Of a stretch of DNA of 64,000 nt, positions 57,731-64,000 are shown in pieces. This DNA is from DASTHG01 sp035491895 (lineage in GTDB: Bacteria; Gemmatimonadota; Gemmatimonadetes; Gemmatimonadales; GWC2-71-9), in assembly GCA_035491895.1 (NCBI GenBank), contig DATJJY010000037.1, positions 1 to 64,000 on the forward strand, in the 5' to 3' direction. The position numbers were made by a program, and so were the translations under genes. Numbering within the stretch: position 1 is the first letter of the stretch; each line of letters begins with the position of its first letter. Below the pieces are notes generated by a model. The model had not been told where the DNA came from and did not search any database. It worked only from the letters and a program-made list of their open reading frames with translations.

Positions 57731-58532
57731 CACGCGACTGCTCGCCGTCCTCGGCGATCCCGTCGCGCATTCGCTCTCCCCCGTGATGCACAACGCGGCG
57801 ATCGACGCCCTGGGCCTCGATGCCGTGTACGTGGCCCTGCGCACACCACCCGCCGCCGTGCCGGACACGCTGACGACATTCACCGGACTCGGGGTGGCCG
57901 GCAACGTGACTGTGCCGCTCAAAGGGGCGGCGGAACGCTGCGTCGCGCGTAAAACGGACCTGTGCACCCGCACCGGCTCGTGCAATACGTTCTGGGTGGA
58001 ACAGGGGACGCTCGTCGGGGACAACACCGACGTACCGGCGATCGCCGCCGAGCTCAAGGCGATGGGCGTCGACGGCGGGCGCTGGCTGGTGCTCGGCACG
58101 GGCGGCTCCGCCCGCGCCGTCGCCATCGCGGCGTCGCAGGCCGGAGCCGAGCTCTTCGTGCGGTCGCGGGAGCCGAATCGTGCCAAAGCATTCGCCGACT
58201 GGGCCGCGTCCCATGGGGCGCGCGCGCGTCCGGCGCCGTCACCCGCCCCTGCCGACGTCATCGTGAACGCCACCCCGCTGGGACTGCGCGACACCGATCC
58301 GTTGCCGGTCGACGAGGCGGGAGGGCGGGACCTCCGGGTCGCGCTCGATCTCGTGTACCGTGCCGGAGCTTCCCGTTGGGTGCGCGAGTTATCCGGTCGC
58401 GGCATCACCGCACGGGATGGACGGGGCGTGTTGATCCGGCAAGGTGCCCTCGCCTGGCAGCGGTTCTTCCCCGACCAGTCGCCACCGATCGAGGTCATGC
58501 ACGCAGCAGTCGAGCGCGCGTTGCGTGTCTAG
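57714..58532 (+). CDS. aroE: Shikimate dehydrogenase
   Basis: 272 aa from GTG 57714 (17-nt overlap with the phosphatase gene). LAVLGDPVAHSLSPVMHNAAIDALGLDAVYVAL carries the shikimate-binding Ser-Leu-Ser; LGVAGNVTVPLKGAA has the catalytic Lys; NTDVPAIAAEL, LVLGTGGSARAVAIAA (NADP site) and NATPLGL follow. It reduces dehydroshikimate in aromatic amino-acid synthesis. Ends 8 nt inside comF. Confidence 0.94.
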   Translation: MRIGGSTRLLAVLGDPVAHSLSPVMHNAAIDALGLDAVYVALRTPPAAVPDTLTTFTGLGVAGNVTVPLKGAAERCVARKTDLCTRTGSCNTFWVEQGTLVGDNTDVPAIAAELKAMGVDGGRWLVLGTGGSARAVAIAASQAGAELFVRSREPNRAKAFADWAASHGARARPAPSPAPADVIVNATPLGLRDTDPLPVDEAGGRDLRVALDLVYRAGASRWVRELSGRGITARDGRGVLIRQGALAWQRFFPDQSPPIEVMHAAVERALRV

Positions 58533-59283
58533 CTCGCTCGCGGTCGCCTTCGAGCGCCTGTTGCTGCCGGCCGAATGTCTGGTGTGCCACCGGCTGCTCG
58601 GCCCCCAGTTCGCGGACGATCTCGTTTGCCCCGTGTGCCGCTTGCGGTGGCGCCCGGTGCGGCGGCCCTGGTGCGAGCGCTGCGGGCAGCCGGAGCCCCA
58701 CTTCGGTCCGTGCCGCCTCTGCCGCGAATGGCCGGACGAGCTCCGATCGGTCCGGTCGGCCGTTTGGCTGGACGGCGGCGCTCGTACCGCCGTCCATGCG
58801 CTGAAATACCAGGGCCTCGCGCGCGTCGGGCGCGACATGGCCGCCGTCGTCGCTCGGCTGGTCGAGCGGCCCCCGGCACAGGCGGTTCTCGTTCCCATTC
58901 CGCTCGGGGCGAAACGGCGCGCGCACCGCGGTTACAACCAGAGTGAAGCGCTCGCGGCTCCGCTGGCGCGAGCCTGGAGTCTGACGAATCGTCCGGAACT
59001 CCTTGCTAGAACGCGTGATACGCCGACGCAAACGGCGTTGACACCAGCGGCTCGTCTAGCGAACATGGCGGGGGCTTTCGCAGCGCGGAATGCGGAGTGC
59101 GGAACTCGGAGTGGATACGGGAACTCCGCGCTCCACAGTCCGAACTCCGCGCTCGTTCTCGTGGACGACGTGTTCACGACCGGCGCGACCCTGGCAGCGG
59201 CGGCCCGCGCGTTGGCCGCTGCAGGATTCCAGTCGATCTCGGCCGTTACCTTCGGCCGGGCGAGTATACCGGACTTCAATTAG
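58525..59283 (+). CDS. comF: ComF-family phosphoribosyltransferase-like protein with a repeat-derived loop
   Basis: 252 aa from GTG 58525 (8-nt overlap with aroE). An N-terminal zinc finger (ECLVCHRLL ... VCPVCRLRW, then CERCGQPEPHFGPCRLCRE) is followed by YQGLARVGRDMA, VPIPLGAKRRAHRGYNQSEALA and the PRPP-binding VDDVFTTGATLAAAARAL. ComF acts in natural transformation. Just before the VDDV motif the chain carries ARNAECGTRSGYGNSALHSP, encoded by an imperfect palindromic element; relatives have about 5-10 residues here. The gene remains open and the PRT motif is intact. Confidence 0.9.
   Translation: MSSSLAVAFERLLLPAECLVCHRLLGPQFADDLVCPVCRLRWRPVRRPWCERCGQPEPHFGPCRLCREWPDELRSVRSAVWLDGGARTAVHALKYQGLARVGRDMAAVVARLVERPPAQAVLVPIPLGAKRRAHRGYNQSEALAAPLARAWSLTNRPELLARTRDTPTQTALTPAARLANMAGAFAARNAECGTRSGYGNSALHSPNSALVLVDDVFTTGATLAAAARALAAAGFQSISAVTFGRASIPDFN
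59083..59152. repeat. Palindromic element read in frame inside comF
   Basis: Left arm 59083-59113 (GCGCGGAATGCGGAGTGCGG...) and right arm 59121-59152 (GAACTCCGCGCTCCACAGTC...) are complementary at about 24 of 31 positions, with a 7-bp loop. The right arm holds a 21-bp duplication of AACTCCGCGCTC. It translates to a 20-residue Asn/Ser/Ala-rich loop. Confidence 0.7.
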
Positions 59284-59291
59284 GAGTGCGC

Positions 59292-60302
59292 ATGGCCGTT
59301 CGTGTGGGGATCAACGGGTTCGGACGCATCGGGCGCAACGTCTTGCGGGCTGCCGTCATGGGGAAACAGACGGCCTTGGAGTTCGTGGGCGTGAACGACA
59401 TCACGGACACGAAGACGCTGGCCCACCTCCTGAAGTACGACTCCGTCCACGGGCGCTTTCCGGGAACCGTCGAAGCCAAGGGCGACAACCTGGTGGTGAA
59501 CGGCCGCGAGATCCACGTCACGGCGATCAAGGAGCCGGAAAAACTCCCCTGGAAGGATCTCGGCGTCGAGCTGGTGCTCGAGAGCACCGGGCGGTTCACC
59601 GACCGTGAGCAGGCGGCGAAGCATCTCACGGCCGGCGCCAAGAAGGTCGTGATCTCGGCGCCCGCCAAAGGCGAAGACATCACGATCGTGATGGGAGTGA
59701 ATGAGAAAAAGTACGATCCTGCAAAGCACCACGTGCTCTCCAACGCCTCGTGCACGACCAACTGCCTCGTTCCCGTGGTGAAGGTGGTCTTGGAGAACTG
59801 GGGGCTCGTGCACGGATTCATGACTACGGTCCACAGCTATACCAACGACCAGCAAATTCTCGACCTGCCGCACAAGGATCTACGCCGGGCTCGGGCAGCC
59901 GCCCTCTCGATCATTCCCACGACCACCGGCGCCGCCAAGGCCACGAGTCTCGTGATTCCGGAAGTAAAAGGAAAGCTCGACGGCGTGTCGTTGCGCGTTC
60001 CGACGCCGGACGTGTCGCTCGTCGACCTGACGGCGGAGGTGCAGAAGTCCACGACCATCGACGAGGTGAACGCGGCGTTCAAGCGCGCTGCCCAGGGCGA
60101 GCTCAAAGGCATCCTGGACGTCTCCGACGAGCCGCTCGTTTCGGTGGACTACATCGGGAGCCTGTTCTCGAGCGTGGTCGACTCGAAATCCACGAACGTG
60201 ATCGACGGCACCCTGGTCCACGTCTCCTCGTGGTACGACAACGAGATGGGCTACTCGGCCCGCTGCGTGGATCTGCTGGCCTACCTCGGCGAGCACCGAT
60301 GA
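59292..60302 (+). CDS. gap: Glyceraldehyde-3-phosphate dehydrogenase
   Basis: 336 aa from ATG 59292, preceded by AGGAG. NAD site VRVGINGFGRIGRNVLRAA, catalytic Cys154 in SNASCTTNCLVPVVKV, HSYTNDQQILDLPHKDLRRARAAALSIIPTTTGAAKA, and SWYDNEMGYSARCVDLL. Phosphorylating glycolytic enzyme. First gene of gap-pgk-tpiA, whose members overlap by 3-4 nt, so the three are co-expressed. Confidence 0.97.
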   Translation: MAVRVGINGFGRIGRNVLRAAVMGKQTALEFVGVNDITDTKTLAHLLKYDSVHGRFPGTVEAKGDNLVVNGREIHVTAIKEPEKLPWKDLGVELVLESTGRFTDREQAAKHLTAGAKKVVISAPAKGEDITIVMGVNEKKYDPAKHHVLSNASCTTNCLVPVVKVVLENWGLVHGFMTTVHSYTNDQQILDLPHKDLRRARAAALSIIPTTTGAAKATSLVIPEVKGKLDGVSLRVPTPDVSLVDLTAEVQKSTTIDEVNAAFKRAAQGELKGILDVSDEPLVSVDYIGSLFSSVVDSKSTNVIDGTLVHVSSWYDNEMGYSARCVDLLAYLGEHR

Positions 60303-61480
60303 CCAAGCGATTCCTCGAGAGCCTGCCGGCGGGCGCGCTCGAGGGAAAGCGGGCGTTGGTCCGCGTCGACTTCAACGTCCCCCTGAAGAACGGCGCGGTC
60401 ACCGACGACTCGCGGATCCGCGCCGCACTCCCGACGATCAAGTATCTGCGTGATCACGGGGCGCGCGTCGTGCTGCTCTCCCACCTGGGTCGACCGAAGG
60501 GCGGCCCCGAGCCCAAGTATTCGCTGCGCCAGATCGTGCGCGACGTCGAGCGGCTGATCGGCGTGCCGGTCGAATTCATCGACGATCTCGAGCAGGGAAT
60601 CGCGGTCACGCGGCGGCTGCCGCGCGGCGGAGTGGCGCTGGTCGAGAACACGCGGTTCTGGCCCGGCGAGGAGCAAAACGATCCCGCCCTGGCCAAGCAG
60701 CTCGCGGCCCTCGGGGATTTCTATGTAAACGACGCGTTCGGATCGGCGCACCGCGCCCATGCATCGACCGAGGCGGTCGCCCACCTCCTGAAACCGGCCG
60801 TGGCCGGCTATCTGATGGAGCGCGAGCTCCAGTACCTCGGCGCCGCGCTCGATCAGCCGCGCCGGCCGTTCCTCGCTGTGCTTGGCGGAGCGAAGATCAG
60901 CGGCAAGATCGACGTCATCCAATCATTGCTCCCCAAATGTGACGCGATCCTGATCGGCGGCGCGATGGCCTGCACCTTCTTCGCCAGCATGGGGCTCGAG
61001 ATCGGGGGCTCGCTCGTCGAACGCGACCGCATCGATCTGGCGCGCGCCCTGCTGAGGAGCGGCGGCCCGAAGATCGTGTTACCGCGGGGGGCGACCGTCG
61101 CTCCGTCGCTCGAGCGCGCCGCCGAACGCAAGCAGGTGACGAACGACAAGATCCCCGCCGACATGTCGGTCTTCGACATCGATCAAACGACGGCGGACGA
61201 TTTCCGGGCCCGCATCCTCGCCGCCAAGACCGTCGTCTGGAACGGGCCGATGGGGGTATTCGAGACACCGCCCTTCGACGCCGGGACGCGGGCGGTCGCC
61301 AACGCCCTCGTCGAGGCGACCAGCAAGGGAGCCACGACGGTGGTGGGTGGGGGGGATTCCGCCGCGGCGGTCGCCGGCCTCGAAGACAAGCTCAGCCATG
61401 TGTCGACCGGCGGCGGAGCTTCGCTCGAGTTCCTGGAAGGGAAACCGCTGCCCGGCGTGACGGCGCTGGACGACGCGTGA
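60299..61480 (+). CDS. pgk: Phosphoglycerate kinase
   Basis: 393 aa from ATG 60299 (ATGA overlap). RALVRVDFNVPLKNGAVTDDSRIRAALPTI is the PGK signature with substrate Asp/Asn; LLSHLGRPKGG, LVENTRFWPGEEQND, FYVNDAFGSAHRAHAST, LGGAKISGKIDVI, VVWNGPMGVFE and GGGDSAAAV follow. Complete. It makes ATP from 1,3-bisphosphoglycerate. Confidence 0.97.
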   Translation: MTKRFLESLPAGALEGKRALVRVDFNVPLKNGAVTDDSRIRAALPTIKYLRDHGARVVLLSHLGRPKGGPEPKYSLRQIVRDVERLIGVPVEFIDDLEQGIAVTRRLPRGGVALVENTRFWPGEEQNDPALAKQLAALGDFYVNDAFGSAHRAHASTEAVAHLLKPAVAGYLMERELQYLGAALDQPRRPFLAVLGGAKISGKIDVIQSLLPKCDAILIGGAMACTFFASMGLEIGGSLVERDRIDLARALLRSGGPKIVLPRGATVAPSLERAAERKQVTNDKIPADMSVFDIDQTTADDFRARILAAKTVVWNGPMGVFETPPFDAGTRAVANALVEATSKGATTVVGGGDSAAAVAGLEDKLSHVSTGGGASLEFLEGKPLPGVTALDDA

Positions 61481-62226
61481 GACCGCTGCTGTTCGCCGCC
61501 AACTGGAAGATGCATCTGGGGCCCGACGCGGCGCGGGCCTACCTCGATCAGTTCCTCGCGGGCTACACGCCGCAGCCGGACCGTAAGATCTGGTTCTTTC
61601 CCCCCGCGATTTCGCTGGACACAGTATCGCGGCGGATCGCCGGGCGCCCGGACCTCCTGGCCGGGGCGCAGGACGTCCATTGGGAGCCGAAGGGGGCGTT
61701 CACCGGCGCCACCTCCGTGCCGCTCGCGGCCGAAGCCGGGGCTCGGGCGGCTCTCGTCGGGCACTCGGAACGGCGCCACGTCTTCGGGGAAACCGACGCC
61801 GACACGGCACGGAAGGTCCGCGCCGTGCTCGCCGGCGGACTCGTCCCGGTGCTGTGCGTCGGCGAAACACTGGCCCAACGGGAAGCGGGGGAGACCCTCG
61901 CGGTAGCACGGCGGCAGCTCCTCGCCGCGCTCGACGGTCTCGAGACCGACGCGCTGCGCCGGGTCGTCATCGCGTACGAGCCGGTATGGGCGATCGGCAC
62001 GGGGCGAAATGCCACTCCCGCCGACGCCGCCCAGGTCCACTCCGAGATCCGCTCATGGCTCACGGGGCGTGGCGCGGCGTCTCCGATGGTTCTGTACGGC
62101 GGGAGCGTCAATCTCAAGAACATCGCGGAACTCCTGGCGGAGCGGGAACTGGACGGCGTGCTGGTGGGCGGCGCATCGCTCGATGCTGCGACGTGGGTTC
62201 AACTTGTGTCGACGCCGGTCGCCTAG
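61477..62226 (+). CDS. tpiA: Triosephosphate isomerase
   Basis: 249 aa from GTG 61477 (GTGA overlap with pgk). Lys in FAANWKMHLGP, His96 in LVGHSERRHVFGETD, catalytic Glu168 in IAYEPVWAIGTGRNATP, and the phosphate loop LYGGSVNLKNI ... GVLVGGASLD. Normal length. It ends 15 nt before secG, which has its own -10 signal in the last codons. Confidence 0.97.
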   Translation: MRPLLFAANWKMHLGPDAARAYLDQFLAGYTPQPDRKIWFFPPAISLDTVSRRIAGRPDLLAGAQDVHWEPKGAFTGATSVPLAAEAGARAALVGHSERRHVFGETDADTARKVRAVLAGGLVPVLCVGETLAQREAGETLAVARRQLLAALDGLETDALRRVVIAYEPVWAIGTGRNATPADAAQVHSEIRSWLTGRGAASPMVLYGGSVNLKNIAELLAERELDGVLVGGASLDAATWVQLVSTPVA

Positions 62227-62233
62227 GTATACT
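62204..62233 (+). promoter_or_regulatory. Sigma-70-type promoter of secG (leaderless geometry)
   Basis: TTGTGT (62204-62209), 18-nt spacer, TATACT (62228-62233), then 8 nt to ATG 62242 without a Shine-Dalgarno sequence. The promoter overlaps the end of tpiA. Confidence 0.55.
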
Positions 62234-62241
62234 CAGCCGCG

Positions 62242-62631
62242 ATGTACACCGTTCTCCTCGTTCTCCTACTGCTCACCTCGCTCGTGATGGCGACAGCCGT
62301 GCTGCTCCAGGCGGGGCAGGGCGGCGGCCTGGCCTCATTGGGAGGCGCGGGCGGCACCAGCGACATGGTGATGGGGGGACGTCAGGCGACGACCCTGCTG
62401 CACACCATCACCTGGTGGTGCGCCGGGATCTTCCTGTTTCTGGCACTCGTGTTGGCCCTGATGTCGTCGCGCGGCAGCGGGCCACGCTCGGTGCTCGAGA
62501 GCGGCCCGGCTCCGGCACCCGCGCCGGTACAGCCCGCGCCGCTCCCGATTCAGTCCGCGCCGGCCGGCGGGAACACGGCCCCGGCGGCTCAGCCGTCCAC
62601 CTCTACACCACCTCCGAAACCCAATCCCTGA
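62242..62631 (+). CDS. secG: Preprotein translocase subunit SecG
   Basis: 129 aa. Two membrane helices (YTVLLVLLLLTSLVMATAVLL and TLLHTITWWCAGIFLFLALVLAL) separated by QAGQGGGLASLGGAGGTSDMVMGG, the conserved SecG loop (QxGxGGGLxxxFGG). It assists SecYE in protein export. A 50-residue Pro/Ala/Gln-rich tail (APAPAPVQPAPLPIQ...) extends beyond the usual 75-110 aa. It follows tpiA as in many genomes. Confidence 0.93.
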   Translation: MYTVLLVLLLLTSLVMATAVLLQAGQGGGLASLGGAGGTSDMVMGGRQATTLLHTITWWCAGIFLFLALVLALMSSRGSGPRSVLESGPAPAPAPVQPAPLPIQSAPAGGNTAPAAQPSTSTPPPKPNP

Positions 62632-62647
62632 CCGACTGCCGGCGTAC

Positions 62648-63727
62648 GTGCTCCTGGAGGATGGCGCCTGCTTCGCCGGAACCGCGCCGCTCCAATTCGA
62701 GCCCGCCTGCGCCGAGGTCGTCTTCACCACCAATCTGAGCGGCTATCAGGAGGTCTTCACCGACCCCTCCTACCTGGGCCAGCTGGTGGTGATGACGGCG
62801 CCGATGATCGGTAATTACGGCATCAACGCGGAAGATGTGGAGTCCGACCGCCCGCGCGTCGCGGGTGTGGTCGTGCGCGAGCTGTCCGAACATCCCTCCA
62901 ATTGGCGGTCAACGGGGGGCCTCACCGAGTGGCTCGCGGCCGCGCGCATTCCGGTCGTGGCCGAGGTGGACACGCGCCAGCTCACACGCCACATCCGCTC
63001 CAAGGGTGCCATGCGCGGCGTGCTCGCGATCGGGACGGCACCGACGGACGCGGTGCGACGCCAGCTCGACGCGTCGCCGCGCATGGATGGGCTCGACCTC
63101 GCGAGCGCCGCCACGGTGTCGCAGGAGTACGTGGAAGGTCCCGCGGATGCACGACACCACGTTGTCGCGTTCGATTTCGGGATGAAGCGCAACATCCTGC
63201 GGTTATTCGTGCAGAACGGCTGCCGCGTCACCGTCGTTCCGGCCGCGACGCCGGCCGCCCGAGTGCGCGAGCTCGCCCCCGACGGGCTGTTCCTCTCGAA
63301 TGGACCAGGGGATCCGGCAGCGGTGGTGTATGCGGTCGACACGATCCGCGAGCTCGCCGATGGGACGCTTCCCATTTTCGGCATCTGCCTCGGCCATCAG
63401 CTGCTGGGACTCGCGTTCGGAGGCGACACGGTAAAGCTCCCCTATGGACATCGGGGAGGAAACCACCCGGTTCGTGATCTCGCGACAGGGCAAGTGCTTA
63501 TCACCTCCCAGAACCACGGATTCGCCGTCCGGGGCGATACCGGCGGTGTCCCAGGTGCGAAGGCACTTGAGGTCACGCACCTTAACCTCAATGACGGCAC
63601 CGTAGAAGGCGTCCGACACAGAGAAGCCCCTATTTTCGCCGTCCAGTACCATCCCGAGGCGTCTCCCGGCCCCCACGACGCTCAACAGCACTTCCGCGAG
63701 TTCCTCCAAGCTCTTGACAGTCAATAG
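62648..63727 (+). CDS. carA: Carbamoyl-phosphate synthase small subunit
   Basis: 359 aa from GTG 62648, which directly gives LLEDGACFAGTA (the family begins a few residues earlier, so the true start is uncertain). VVFTTNLSGYQEVFTDPSYLGQLVVMTAPMIGNYG, DTRQLTRHIRSKGAMRGVL, and the class-I glutaminase triad: Cys247 (FGICLGHQLLGLAFGG), His335 and Glu337 (VQYHPEASPGPHDA). It hydrolyses glutamine for carbamoyl-phosphate synthesis. carB is not adjacent in the window. Confidence 0.94.
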   Translation: MLLEDGACFAGTAPLQFEPACAEVVFTTNLSGYQEVFTDPSYLGQLVVMTAPMIGNYGINAEDVESDRPRVAGVVVRELSEHPSNWRSTGGLTEWLAAARIPVVAEVDTRQLTRHIRSKGAMRGVLAIGTAPTDAVRRQLDASPRMDGLDLASAATVSQEYVEGPADARHHVVAFDFGMKRNILRLFVQNGCRVTVVPAATPAARVRELAPDGLFLSNGPGDPAAVVYAVDTIRELADGTLPIFGICLGHQLLGLAFGGDTVKLPYGHRGGNHPVRDLATGQVLITSQNHGFAVRGDTGGVPGAKALEVTHLNLNDGTVEGVRHREAPIFAVQYHPEASPGPHDAQQHFREFLQALDSQ

Positions 63728-63743
63728 CTAAGCGCCGTATGTT
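63714..63743 (+). promoter_or_regulatory. Sigma-70-type promoter of the HU gene
   Basis: TTGACA (63714-63719), 18-nt spacer, TATGTT (63738-63743). The -35 overlaps the carA C-terminus. The leader of about 40 nt to ATG 63789 is GC-rich, with GGGCCC sequences that can pair (63744 region with 63769 region). Confidence 0.7.
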
Positions 63744-63788
63744 GGGCCCCCGGTTGTGGTATTCCCTGGGCCCTTCGGGGGGTACGGC

Positions 63789-64000
63789 ATGACGAAGGCC
63801 GACTTAGTCGAGAAGGTCACCGCACAAATCGCCCGCACGGCCGGTCCCCTGATTTCCAAGAAGGACTGCGCGCGGGTGGTCGACTCATTTTTGGACGCGG
63901 TGAAAGCGGCCCTAGCCGAGCAGCATAACATTGAGATACGCGGGTTTGGGACCTTCAAGATCCGCCAACGCAAGACGCGGATGGCCCGCAACCCGCGCAC
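63789..64000 (+). CDS. HU/IHF-family DNA-binding protein, 3' truncated by window end
   Basis: 70 codons visible from ATG 63789. MTKADLVEKVTAQIARTAGPLISKKDCARVVDSFLDAVKAALAEQHNIEIRGFGTFKIRQRKTRMARNP matches the HU/IHF helical core followed by the GFGTF beta start and the R-x-A-R-N-P of the DNA-binding arm. A nucleoid-associated protein that bends DNA. Whether HU or an IHF subunit cannot be decided from this part. Confidence 0.93.
   Translation, partial: MTKADLVEKVTAQIARTAGPLISKKDCARVVDSFLDAVKAALAEQHNIEIRGFGTFKIRQRKTRMARNPR

Noticed and set aside
63728..64000. 90-codon minus-strand open frame at the right end
   Set aside because: Antisense of the HU gene and its promoter, with no independent support.

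Overview
The window is a GC-rich bacterial chromosome segment with dense coding, many 1-4 nt start/stop overlaps (ATGA, GTGA, TGATG) and frequent GTG or TTG starts. The gene complement includes paired signal-peptide M16 proteases and amidohydrolases, TonB receptors, a secreted prolyl oligopeptidase, GMC oxidoreductase and the block yicC-gmk-rpoZ-coaBC. This is most consistent with a Gemmatimonadota-like Gram-negative; the phylum is an inference from gene style, and no rRNA is present.

Layout. (1) 1-9.9 kb: a truncated bacilliredoxin, a GroES-like co-chaperonin, a short RecQ, a small outer-membrane barrel, a YggT-like protein, an acyl-CoA dehydrogenase, a DUF1003 protein with prolyl oligopeptidase, then RNase G and ribosomal proteins L21/L27. 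(2) 10.0-24.5 kb, minus strand: an almost gapless run of 14 genes. It starts with a TetR regulator that has a perfect palindrome at its own start, continues through a CoA-thioester catabolic set (two enoyl-CoA hydratases, aldehyde dehydrogenase, thiolase, BoxB/PaaA-like di-iron oxygenase, 3-hydroxyacyl-CoA dehydrogenase, GDPD, amidohydrolase-2), and ends with an M16 protease pair and an amidohydrolase pair. (3) 24.6-29.9 kb: ECF sigma / membrane anti-sigma candidate / Spy-like periplasmic protein, a coiled-coil membrane protein, tRNA-Leu(CAA), a GGDEF protein and a GMC oxidoreductase. (4) 30.1-43.3 kb: two giant Ig-like repeat proteins (16 and 15 repeats of about 100 aa) flanking a zinc-ribbon protein, a TonB receptor and a small Cys/His/Met-rich exported protein. 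Both giant genes are preceded by the same sigma-54-like -24/-12 motif. (5) 43.7-49.3 kb: citrate synthase, isocitrate dehydrogenase, leucyl aminopeptidase and a plug-type outer-membrane receptor. (6) 49.4-64 kb: a long colinear housekeeping block, yicC-gmk-rpoZ-coaBC-udg-dnaB-radA-ispD-tsaC-lmwPTP-aroE-comF-gap-pgk-tpiA-secG-carA-HU.

The most unusual signals are these. First, the two giant surface-type proteins share a sigma-54-like promoter and surround a probable metal/TonB locus. Second, there is a set of palindromic elements built from short tandem units, often phased at exactly 10 bp. They fill intergenic gaps (9944-10057, 24531-24617, 43331-43522), and related elements are read in frame inside comF, radA, udg and a thiolase, always in likely surface loops or linkers. 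Third, several genes have a -10-like hexamer 7-9 nt upstream of the start codon and no Shine-Dalgarno sequence, which suggests leaderless mRNAs.

All calls come from reading the sequence and its translations. No database search was possible.
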